This document shows, one piece after another, positions 8,751-16,308 of a DNA stretch of 64,000 bases (within the stretch, counting starts at the first letter, position 1; every line of letters starts with the position of its first letter). A model generated the notes under the pieces. That model was not told the DNA's origin and did no database searches. It saw only the letters and a list, made by a program, of their open reading frames with translations. Origin of the DNA: Breznakiella homolactica (lineage in GTDB: Bacteria > Spirochaetota > Spirochaetia > Treponematales > Breznakiellaceae); assembly GCF_016616095.2 (NCBI RefSeq), contig NZ_CP067089.2, positions 930,001-994,000 on the forward strand. The letters are read 5' to 3'. Made by a program: the position numbers and the translations under genes.

Positions 8751-10007
8751 ATGGAACCTATTAAAGTTCTGATCCTCGGTGCAGGAAACCGGGGCGGCTA
8801 CGCATACGCGGGATACGCCAAAATGAATCCCAAGATGATGAAGGTTGTTTCCGTGGCGGATCCGAACGAGGCAAAGCGGAAACGGATCCAGGAGGAACAC
8901 GGCATTCCGGACAGTCTGGCTTTTGCCAGTTGGGAGGACGCCTTAATCAATCCCCCGGAACTCGACGCGGTAATCATCGCCACCCAGGACAAGATGCACG
9001 CCGGCCCCCTGGCTAAGGCCATGGCCCTGAACCTCAACATTCTCTGTGAGAAGCCCATTGTTCCGACTTTGGACGAATGCCGGCAGATCGAAAAAGACGC
9101 GGCTGATTTCACCAAGGTGTTTATGATCGCCCATGTGCTGAAATACACATCCTTCTTCTCGAAGGTAAAGGAGCTCCTGGACGCGGGTAAAATCGGAAAG
9201 CTGATAGGCATCGACCTCATCGAAAGCGTGGGACATATCCACATATCCCATAGTTTCGTCCGGGGCAACTGGCGCAATCTGGCGGAATCGTCGCCCATGA
9301 TCCTGGCCAAGAGCTGCCACGACATGGATATGCTCCACTGGCTGGCCGCGGCGGACTGCGAATCCGTGAGCTCCTACGGTGCCCTTAACTATTTTAAGGC
9401 CGAAAATGCCCCCGCCGGAGCGCCCCGGCGCTGCCTCGACGGCTGTCCCCACATGATCGGCTGCCCCTATCACGTTTCGAAAATTTACCTCACCGACAAC
9501 ATCGGATGGCCCACCAACGTGATTACCACGGACCTTTCCATGGAAGGCCGGGTAAAAGCCCTGGAGACCGGTCCCTACGGCCGCTGCGTATTCCACTGCG
9601 ACAATGATGTGGTAGATCACCAGACTGTGGCTATGAAATTCACCAACGGGGTGACCGCAAACTTCACCATGTCGGGATTTACCTACAAAACACACCGGAA
9701 CGTTACCCTCTTCGGGACCGCCGGTGAAATGACGGGAGATATGGAAGAAGGAACCGTCACGATCAAGGATTTTTCATCCAGAAATATCGAAACCATTGAT
9801 CTGGCAAAACCCGTGGGCGGCCATTCCGGTGGGGACGTCAATTTCCTCACCGACTTTGTCATGATGGTCAGGGACAAGTCCGGCGCGGGAAGAACATCGG
9901 TGAAGGATTCCTTTGAAAGCCATTACATGGCCTTTGCGGCGGAGTCTTCCCGTCTCAGCGGCGGAAAGACCCTTTCTCTGGGAGAATTTAAGAAAAGCGG
10001 TAAGTAA
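8751..10007 (+). CDS. Gfo/Idh/MocA-family NAD(P)-dependent oxidoreductase
   Basis: 418 residues. The N-terminal Rossmann fold starts KVLILGAGNRGG (G-x-G-x-x-G type), followed by VVSVADPNEAKR and the family's EKP motif in LCEKPIVPT (~residue 100). The C-terminal domain supplies HDMDMLHWL (~190), with the aspartate and histidine usually near the substrate. Such enzymes oxidise sugars, inositols or related polyols. Its place behind the sugar transporter suggests it acts on the imported substrate. A Cys-rich insert, CLDGCPHMIGC (~228), could bind metal. The ATG at 8751 follows AGGAG; the longer frame has no support. Confidence 0.9.
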   Translation: MEPIKVLILGAGNRGGYAYAGYAKMNPKMMKVVSVADPNEAKRKRIQEEHGIPDSLAFASWEDALINPPELDAVIIATQDKMHAGPLAKAMALNLNILCEKPIVPTLDECRQIEKDAADFTKVFMIAHVLKYTSFFSKVKELLDAGKIGKLIGIDLIESVGHIHISHSFVRGNWRNLAESSPMILAKSCHDMDMLHWLAAADCESVSSYGALNYFKAENAPAGAPRRCLDGCPHMIGCPYHVSKIYLTDNIGWPTNVITTDLSMEGRVKALETGPYGRCVFHCDNDVVDHQTVAMKFTNGVTANFTMSGFTYKTHRNVTLFGTAGEMTGDMEEGTVTIKDFSSRNIETIDLAKPVGGHSGGDVNFLTDFVMMVRDKSGAGRTSVKDSFESHYMAFAAESSRLSGGKTLSLGEFKKSGK

Positions 10008-10014
10008 AAAAAAT

Positions 10015-10092
10015 GCTGTCTCTGTGTAAATCCGGCTTTTGTCCGCCGGATTCTATCCAGGAGGACTTTAGTCCGGATTTACCGCAGACAGC
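10015..10092. repeat. branched inverted repeat between convergent genes
   Basis: Outer arms 10015-10035 and 10073-10092 pair (GCTGTCT with AGACAGC, TAAATCCGG with CCGGATTTA, with a small internal mismatch). Inside are TCCGGC/GCCGGA and GGAC-TTTA-GTCC hairpins, giving a three-way-junction shape. It lies between the plus-strand dehydrogenase and the minus-strand DUF454 gene and may be a bidirectional terminator. No T-run follows on the plus side, so a structured RNA or DNA element is possible. Confidence 0.55.
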
Positions 10093-10111
10093 TCCGCAGC
10101 TGCATTAGGAA

Positions 10112-10519
10112 TTATTTCTTGGCGGCCGCGATTTCTTCCCGGGGAGCGGATTCCGCTTCCGGTTTGAGCGTTTTTATGCAAAGCAGATGAATGGTTACAC
10201 CGATTGCGATACAGGCAAACAGTATGGATGCCCAGAGTTTCTGCATAAAAACAGCGGAAAAAGCAAGAAGGATCCAGACTGCCGCAATTCCCCGGACCTT
10301 GGATGCCAGGGGTACGCCTTTTTTCGTCCGGTAGTTTTCTATGTATGGTCCGAAGTACTTATTCCGGATAAGGAAATTGTACAGCTTCGGTGAACTGAAG
10401 GAAAAACACAGCGCTGCCAGAATTACGAAGGGTGTTGTGGGGAGTATGGGAAGGAATACCCCTAACCCTCCAAGAACCGTAAGAATAATACCGGAAATCA
10501 ATAAGAGTATCTTTTTCAT
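10112..10519 (-). CDS. DUF454 (YbaN-like) inner-membrane protein
   Basis: 135 residues from the ATG at 10517-10519, which has AAGG about seven nt upstream; a longer frame to 10567 has no better site. The opening MKKILLLISGIILTVLGGLG and the segment FLPILPTTPFVILAALCF are typical of DUF454/YbaN. Three to four membrane helices are predicted, with a basic cytoplasmic stretch (YFGPYIENYRTKKGVPLASK) between the first and second pairs. The function of the family is unknown. It lies downstream of the catalase gene but is separated from it by a terminator. Confidence 0.85.
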   Translation of the reverse strand: MKKILLLISGIILTVLGGLGVFLPILPTTPFVILAALCFSFSSPKLYNFLIRNKYFGPYIENYRTKKGVPLASKVRGIAAVWILLAFSAVFMQKLWASILFACIAIGVTIHLLCIKTLKPEAESAPREEIAAAKK

Positions 10520-10611
10520 CTGCAACCTTTTTATTCCAGACTGACAGCCGTGACACGCTATTTCCATCCCGGCGGAACCAGTATCGTGAGTATACCGGAA
10601 AAGACAAAATA

Positions 10612-10635
10612 GAAAAAGCGGTCTCCGGCTTTTTT
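10612..10635 (-). terminator. intrinsic terminator after the catalase gene
   Basis: Minus strand: AAAAAGC-c-GG, AGA loop, CC-GCTTTTT, beginning right after the catalase stop. The stem has one bulged C and ends in five T residues. It is nearly symmetric and could also act on the plus strand. Confidence 0.6.
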
Positions 10636-10636
10636 C

Positions 10637-12166
10637 TCAGCGGTACGATTCATCCTTTGGTTTGCCCTTGGTTGCTTCCATCAGGTCAGCGTGTTTCAGC
10701 TTGGAAAGCTCCTTTGCCTTTTTCGGGTCGAGTTTCATAACCCTGCATATCCGCGTTCCGTAATCTTCATCCGCCATAAAGCAATGGGCGGCGTGACGGT
10801 ATTTGATATTGTCGGTGACGCCCTGCATGTTGCGCATGGTATTTTCCGCCAGAACCTGCTTCTGCTGGTCGCTCATGAGGCGGTACAGATTTCCGGCCTG
10901 GTTATAACAGTTGTCGGTCTTGTCATCCTTTGGATCGTAATGGCCCATGGGCCCCTCAAGGGACAGAGCCGGCTCCAGGAATTCCGGCTGCTCCGCCCAT
11001 TCACCGTAGCTGTTCGGCTCATAGCCGAGGGTGGCGCCGTAATTTCCGTCGACCCGCATCATTCCGTCCCGGTGGTAGGCGTGGACCGGCACGATGGGTT
11101 TGTTTACGGGGATCAGGTCCTTGTTTACCCCGAGCCTGTACCGCTGGGCGTCACCGTAGGAGAACAGCCTGCCCTGTAGCAGTTTATCCGGAGAATAGCC
11201 GATCCCCGGAACAATATTGGCGGGATTAAAAGCCGCCTGTTCGACATCGGCGAAATAATTCTCCGGGTTTCGGTTGAGTTCCAGCATCCCCGCCTCAATC
11301 AGGGGATACTCCTTATGGCTCCATATCTTGGTAATATCAAAGGGATTTTCCCGGTGGGCCTTTGCCTGATCTTCGGTCATAATCTGCAGACAAAGTTTCC
11401 ACTTGGGGAATTCGCCGTGCTGGATGGCTTCAAAAAGGTCCCTCTGGTGGCTCTCACGGTCCATGGCGACCACTTTCGCGGCCTCCTCGTCAGTGAGGTT
11501 CTTGATTCCCTGCTGGCAGACAAAATGGAATTTGACCCATACCCGTTTGTTTTTGGCGTTGATGAAACTGTAGGTATGGCTCCCGAATCCGTGCATATGC
11601 CGGTATGACGCGGGAATACCCCGGTCGGACATGGTTATGGTTACCTGGTGAAACGCTTCGGGCAGGGAGGACCAGAAATCCCAGTTATTCTGGGCGGAAC
11701 GCATATTTGTCATGGGATCCCGTTTGATCGCGTGGTTGAGGTCCGGAAACCGGAGCGGGTCCCGCAGGAAGAATACCGGGGTATTGTTTCCTACCAGGTC
11801 CCAGTTGCCCTCTTCGGTGTAAAATTTAACCGCAAAACCGCGTATATCCCGCTCCGCGTCGGCGGCCCCCCGTTCTCCGGCCACCGTGGAAAACCGGACA
11901 AATACATCGGTTTTTTTTCCCACCTGCGAAAAAACCGCGGCCTTGGTATACTTGCTCACATCCTTGGTTACGGTAAAATTTCCAAAGGCGCCGCTGCCTT
12001 TTGCGTGCATCCGGCGTTCGGGGATCACCTCGCGGTCAAAATGGGCAAGTTTTTCAAGGAACCAGATGTCCTGGAGCATCATGGGGCCGCGTTTTCCCGC
12101 GGTCAGGGTATTCGTATTTTCCGCCACCGGGGCGCCGTTAATGTGGGTTAATTTTTTGTTTTTCAT
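10637..12166 (-). CDS. katA: monofunctional haem catalase
   Basis: 509 residues, a small-subunit clade catalase that converts H2O2 to water and O2. Visible are the distal His ([12 protein letters not shown], His ~54), the distal Asn ([13 protein letters not shown], ~127) and the proximal Tyr motif ([14 protein letters not shown], ~335). The end is complete (KGKPKDES). The ATG at 12164-12166 has GGAG 8 nt upstream; a longer frame starts four codons earlier without a Shine-Dalgarno. It has its own promoter (12203-12230) and terminator, so it is monocistronic. No PerR or OxyR site is convincing, although the promoter is very AT-rich. A catalase implies exposure to oxygen in an otherwise anaerobe-like lineage. 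Confidence 0.97.
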   Translation of the reverse strand: MKNKKLTHINGAPVAENTNTLTAGKRGPMMLQDIWFLEKLAHFDREVIPERRMHAKGSGAFGNFTVTKDVSKYTKAAVFSQVGKKTDVFVRFSTVAGERGAADAERDIRGFAVKFYTEEGNWDLVGNNTPVFFLRDPLRFPDLNHAIKRDPMTNMRSAQNNWDFWSSLPEAFHQVTITMSDRGIPASYRHMHGFGSHTYSFINAKNKRVWVKFHFVCQQGIKNLTDEEAAKVVAMDRESHQRDLFEAIQHGEFPKWKLCLQIMTEDQAKAHRENPFDITKIWSHKEYPLIEAGMLELNRNPENYFADVEQAAFNPANIVPGIGYSPDKLLQGRLFSYGDAQRYRLGVNKDLIPVNKPIVPVHAYHRDGMMRVDGNYGATLGYEPNSYGEWAEQPEFLEPALSLEGPMGHYDPKDDKTDNCYNQAGNLYRLMSDQQKQVLAENTMRNMQGVTDNIKYRHAAHCFMADEDYGTRICRVMKLDPKKAKELSKLKHADLMEATKGKPKDESYR

Positions 12167-12202
12167 TCTTAACTCCATTTTTTTAAATTTCTGATAGTTA
12201 TA

Positions 12203-12230
12203 ATTATATGTGTCCGTGTATATTTTACAA
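12203..12230 (-). promoter_or_regulatory. promoter of the catalase gene
   Basis: Minus strand: TTGTAA (12225-12230), a 16-nt spacer, and a perfect TATAAT (12203-12208), about 36 nt before the start codon. TATAATTATAA around the -10 is weakly palindromic; I do not call it a PerR box. Confidence 0.55.
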
Positions 12231-12247
12231 ATAGTTTTCGTGGGAAA

Positions 12248-12997
12248 TCAGTCGTAAAACAGGCTTACCGCATAAACGGTTTCCGCCCCGGCGTCCTTGA
12301 GTACCCTGGAACATACATCCAGGGTGGCTCCGGTGGTAATCACGTCATCGAAAAGAAGTATCCGGGAAGCGGGCTTTGCCGCACACACAATTTTACCCAG
12401 CAGGTTTGTCTTACGGTCTTCCTTGCTGAGTTCCTTCTGGCTTTTTGAGGGGAGCCTTTTTAAGCATGAGCGCAGTGAAAATTCCGGAACGGTATACTCC
12501 CCCTGGATACTTCGGGACCGGGAAAGTATCCGGAGGCAGCGTGCGAGGCAGGCAATCTGGTCCCATCCGGCGGATTTAATTTTACCCGGGCGCGGAGGGA
12601 CCGGAACCCAGGTTTCCGGAACACCATCGGGACCGAATAATTCCAGGGCTCTGAAGAAACTTTCCGCAAGGTAAAACCCCAGGGCCCTGTTTTTGCCGTA
12701 TTTATAGCCGCTCATGATCTTCCGGTAGTTCCCTTCATACGGAAATACCGAAACAGCCTTATCAAAGGAGAATTCCTCTCCCCTGCGGCAGGAAAGACAG
12801 CGTGATTTTTCCGAAATCAGGGGACGTCCGCAGGACACACAGCGCTGATCCCGGTTTATTTCCAGGGTATTTCTGCAGAAACGGCAGACTCCGCAGAGGG
12901 CATCCCGGTATTCACTTAAGTAAGTCCCGCAGAGGACACACCCCGCGGGAAACAGCCATTCCCGCACCAGGGGCGCGGTACGCTGAATAAGATTCAT
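12248..12997 (-). CDS. comF: ComF-family phosphoribosyltransferase
   Basis: 249 residues. The N-terminal part has three CxxC pairs (CVLC, CVSCGRPL, CLSCRRG) plus CGVCRFC, a zinc-ribbon arrangement typical of ComF/ComFC. The C-terminal part carries the PRPP-binding motif ILLFDDVITTGATL (~residue 213). ComF proteins are needed for DNA uptake in competent bacteria and may act in DNA processing after transport; here the role is inferred from family only. It lies 67 nt after mutS in the tamB-bamA-ompH-mutS-comF cluster. Confidence 0.9.
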   Translation of the reverse strand: MNLIQRTAPLVREWLFPAGCVLCGTYLSEYRDALCGVCRFCRNTLEINRDQRCVSCGRPLISEKSRCLSCRRGEEFSFDKAVSVFPYEGNYRKIMSGYKYGKNRALGFYLAESFFRALELFGPDGVPETWVPVPPRPGKIKSAGWDQIACLARCLRILSRSRSIQGEYTVPEFSLRSCLKRLPSKSQKELSKEDRKTNLLGKIVCAAKPASRILLFDDVITTGATLDVCSRVLKDAGAETVYAVSLFYD

Positions 12998-13064
12998 ATA
13001 TACGCTAGGGCACGGTCCTGAAGGGTGCTTCGATCAAATGAACCGCCCCGCGGCAATCAGCGGG

Positions 13065-15716
13065 TTAAACCTGGCTTTCGAATAAATCAGGGGGATCATT
13101 TTTTGAATGGGTACGGTATTTCGATGTATAGCCTTTTACCAGGGATTTCCAGGTATGTATACGGTTGAGGGCCTCCAGAGGGGTCATTCTGTCGGGATTG
13201 AGGGAGCGGATGTCCTCAAGGATCCGTTCCAGTTCTTCCGGAACCACAGCGGCGGAAGGGTTCTGCGGGGCGGTTTTTTCCTGGAGGAAAAGCTCCTCAT
13301 GCAGGGACTGCTCCTTTTCCCTGAGCCGGTCCATGATACGCTGCGCCCGGCGGAGCACCGGATCGGGAATTCCCGCGAGGCTCGCGACATGGAGGCCGTA
13401 GGATTCGGCGGCGGCGCCTTCGATAAGCCTGCGGAGAAAAACTATTTCGCCGTTTCGTTCCAGGACTTCCATGGAGCGGTTCGCCATCCGGGGATGGGAG
13501 ATCAGGGACAGCTCATGGTAATGGGTCGCGAACAGGGTCCTGCACCCGATCGTTTCCAGAAGTTCCTCCGAAACCGCCCAGGCAATGGAAAGCCCGTCAC
13601 TCGTGCCGGTTCCCCTGCCCACTTCATCCATAATAACGAGACTGCGGCTGGTGGCGGTATGGAGGATATGGGCGGTTTCATTCATTTCCACAAGGAAGGT
13701 CGATTCGCCACGGGCAAGGTTGTCCGAAGCCCCAACCCGGCAGTAAATACGGTCCGTAAGGCCGATATGGGCTTCCTTGGCGGGCACAAAACTCCCGCAC
13801 TGGGCCATGATGGTTATCAGCGCCGCCTGCCGGAGGTAGGTGGACTTTCCTGCCATATTTGGTCCGGTTATCAGCGCAAAGGAAATACCGCCGCCGTCAA
13901 GCAGGACATCATTGGGAATGAATTCACCCCTGGGAAGATGGGCCTCCACCACCGGGTGGCGTCCCTCGGTAATAGCGGTACGGTTTTCCCCGTCAACCCC
14001 GGGCCGGACCCAGAGGCGGACCGTGGCCGCCCGGGCAAGGGACTGGGCAACGTCAAGTTCCGACAGCCGGGCGGCGGCGGCGGTAAGCTCCGGTATAAGC
14101 GCCTTCGCCGCTTCCCGGAGTTCCAGGAAAAGGTTCTTTTCCAATTCAACTATCTTATCCGACGCGCCGTTGATTTCCGATTCCAGGGAAGCCAGGCGGT
14201 CAGTGGTATAGCGCTCCCCCCCGGCGACGCCCTGACGACGGATAAAATGGGAAGGCACCTTGGAAAGGTGCATCTTGGTTACTTCAAAAAAATAACCGAT
14301 CAGCCGGTTGTAGCGTATTTTTAAGGTACTTATTCCCGTGGCAGCCCGTTCTTCTTCGAGGTACTGCTCCAGGAGGCCCCTGCCGTTATCCCGGAGTGTT
14401 TTAAGATCATCCAGGGTCCGGTTGTACCCGTCCCGGATGAGGTTGCCTTCGCTCAGCAGAATTGACGGATCGTCGCACAATCCCTTTTCCAGGAGGTCCC
14501 GGATGGAAGAGAGTTTTCCCGACGCGCCGGCGTCCAGAAGACTGCCGGCGGTATTTTCAAAGGCAAGGCTGAGATCTCCGGTCAGGGTTTCCACGGCTTC
14601 AAAAGAAAGGAGGCTGTTTTTTACCGCCACCATATCCTTGCCGTGGGCCTTATCCATGGCAAGGCGGGAACACAGCCGCTGCAGGTCAGGGGTTTTGGCA
14701 AGGAGATCCCGGAGCGCGGAAAGCCGCCCCTGGTCGCGGTAGAAGGTTTCCACCATATCGAGCCGCCGCGCAATAAGGGCAAGATCCCGCAGGGGGTGGA
14801 GCAGCCGCTGTTTGAGAAGGCGCCGGCCCATGGCGGTTTTCGTTTCGTCCATGGTTTCAAGCAGGGAAAAACGGACATCCCCGTCCCGCAGATTCCGGAT
14901 GAGTTCCAGGTTTCGCTGGGAGGATTCATCGATACCGACGAATTCCTCTTCACCGTACCGGATTAAAGTCCTGACATGGGGAAGAAGGCTCCGGGCGGTA
15001 CCGTCCAGATAATCCAGCAGGGCACCGGCGGCCAGGATTTCCGTGTCATGGTCCTCAAAACCGAAACCTTTCAGGCTGGCGGTGCCGAACTGTTTTTCCA
15101 GCCCTTCCCTGCTCCGCTGGGGATCGAACAGCCAGTCCGCCCAGCGGTTGATCACCAGTGACGGCCGTTCGGATACAGCGGCGGCCACGGCGGGGTATTC
15201 CTCCAGGAGCGATTCCTGGACCAGCATTTCCTTTGCCTGGAGCCGTTCCAGTTCCTGGCGTATCCGTTCGGCGGCGCCGTCAAAGGGAAAAGACGTCGCC
15301 CGGAATTCACCGGTGGAGAGATCAATATAGGCGAATGAAAGTCCCTTCGCGCCGGATGCCAGGGCGCACAGATAGTTGGGATTTCCCTTATCGAGATAAT
15401 CCTCATCCACCGTCGTCCCCGGGGTGATGACTTCGACAACCTTCCGGTCTACGATACCTTTCCCTTTTCCGGGTTCCGAAACCTGTTCACAGACGGCTAT
15501 TTTTTTTCCGTATTTAAGGAGGCGTGCGATATAGGAACGGGCCGCGTGGTAGGGAATGCCGCACATGGGCTGTCCGTTCCGGCTGGTGAGAGTCAGGTTG
15601 AGCAGAGCGGAAATTTCAACGGCGTCTTCCGCGAACATTTCATAAAAATCCCCCAGGCGGAAGAACAGTACCTCCCCCTGATGGTCCCGCTTTATCCGGC
15701 GGTACTGTTCCAGCAT
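13065..15716 (-). CDS. mutS: DNA mismatch repair protein MutS
   Basis: About 883 residues. It has the mismatch-binding F-x-E motif in FRLGDFYEMF (~25), the Walker A GPNMAGKST (~620) and Walker B LVIMDEVGRGT. The C-terminal tail is the usual MutS length. MutS recognises mismatches and recruits MutL. The ATG at 15714-15716 is given as a conservative start, but the family's N-terminal motif (T/S-P-M-x-x-Q-Y) here reads SPMLEQY, so translation should begin earlier. In frame upstream the only candidate near the AGGAGG at 15747-15752 is an ATC at 15738-15740. It directly follows ompH and overlaps its end region. Confidence 0.96.
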   Translation of the reverse strand: MLEQYRRIKRDHQGEVLFFRLGDFYEMFAEDAVEISALLNLTLTSRNGQPMCGIPYHAARSYIARLLKYGKKIAVCEQVSEPGKGKGIVDRKVVEVITPGTTVDEDYLDKGNPNYLCALASGAKGLSFAYIDLSTGEFRATSFPFDGAAERIRQELERLQAKEMLVQESLLEEYPAVAAAVSERPSLVINRWADWLFDPQRSREGLEKQFGTASLKGFGFEDHDTEILAAGALLDYLDGTARSLLPHVRTLIRYGEEEFVGIDESSQRNLELIRNLRDGDVRFSLLETMDETKTAMGRRLLKQRLLHPLRDLALIARRLDMVETFYRDQGRLSALRDLLAKTPDLQRLCSRLAMDKAHGKDMVAVKNSLLSFEAVETLTGDLSLAFENTAGSLLDAGASGKLSSIRDLLEKGLCDDPSILLSEGNLIRDGYNRTLDDLKTLRDNGRGLLEQYLEEERAATGISTLKIRYNRLIGYFFEVTKMHLSKVPSHFIRRQGVAGGERYTTDRLASLESEINGASDKIVELEKNLFLELREAAKALIPELTAAAARLSELDVAQSLARAATVRLWVRPGVDGENRTAITEGRHPVVEAHLPRGEFIPNDVLLDGGGISFALITGPNMAGKSTYLRQAALITIMAQCGSFVPAKEAHIGLTDRIYCRVGASDNLARGESTFLVEMNETAHILHTATSRSLVIMDEVGRGTGTSDGLSIAWAVSEELLETIGCRTLFATHYHELSLISHPRMANRSMEVLERNGEIVFLRRLIEGAAAESYGLHVASLAGIPDPVLRRAQRIMDRLREKEQSLHEELFLQEKTAPQNPSAAVVPEELERILEDIRSLNPDRMTPLEALNRIHTWKSLVKGYTSKYRTHSKNDPPDLFESQV

Positions 15717-15750
15717 GGGGCTCGATTCAGCCGAAGCGATAGGCCCCCTC

Positions 15751-16281
15751 CTACCTCCCGGCTTTGGTCATCAGATTCTGGATGACCTTATCGGTAATAT
15801 CCACGGTCGGACTGTACCATATGATGCCGGTGTTTTCCTTGAGATTGAGGACCATGCTGTAGCCTTCACTTTCCGCTATATACCGTATTTCGTCGAGGAC
15901 CTGCTGGAGGAAGGTGTTTGACTGGGCCAGGCGTTTGCGCTGGTCCTCCAGTTCCGCGGTTTTCGTCTGAAAATACTCCCGGAGAAATTCCGATTTCCGG
16001 TAAATTTCACTTTCCAGGCGGAGGGCCTGTTCCGTATTTCCCTGCCGTTCGGCATCGACCTTGCTGCTGCGCAGGGTCTGGATTTCCTCGTTCATCCGGT
16101 CGATTTCAGCCTGAACCCGGGCACTCCGCTCCTCAAAATCCCGGACCGCCCGGGAATCCCGGAAAAACGAGGTGTACACCCTGGGAAGGTCCACCACGGC
16201 AAACCGGGTCAGCTGCTGGGCTCCGGCGGAGGCTGCCCCCAGAACCACCAGCAGTACACTTATAATCAAGGTCCGTTTCAT
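15751..16281 (-). CDS. skp: OmpH/Skp-family periplasmic chaperone
   Basis: 176 residues. The signal peptide is ~1-22 (LIISVLLVVLGAASAGA), then AVVDLPRVYTSFFRDSRAV, the usual Skp first strand and helix start. A long charged coiled-coil (residues ~50-130, rich in E, R and Q) follows, and the C-terminal strand region contains YSMVLNLKENTGIIWYS. Skp-type trimers hold unfolded outer-membrane proteins. It sits between bamA and mutS; the order tamB-bamA-skp-mutS is shared with other spirochaetes as far as I recall. Confidence 0.9.
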   Translation of the reverse strand: MKRTLIISVLLVVLGAASAGAQQLTRFAVVDLPRVYTSFFRDSRAVRDFEERSARVQAEIDRMNEEIQTLRSSKVDAERQGNTEQALRLESEIYRKSEFLREYFQTKTAELEDQRKRLAQSNTFLQQVLDEIRYIAESEGYSMVLNLKENTGIIWYSPTVDITDKVIQNLMTKAGR

Positions 16282-16308
16282 ACCTACAGCCTTCCTTTTT
16301 GGTAAAAT

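Noticed and set aside
12190-12230. PerR box in the catalase promoter
   Set aside because: TATAATTATAA is only partly palindromic and does not match the 7-1-7 PerR consensus well enough.
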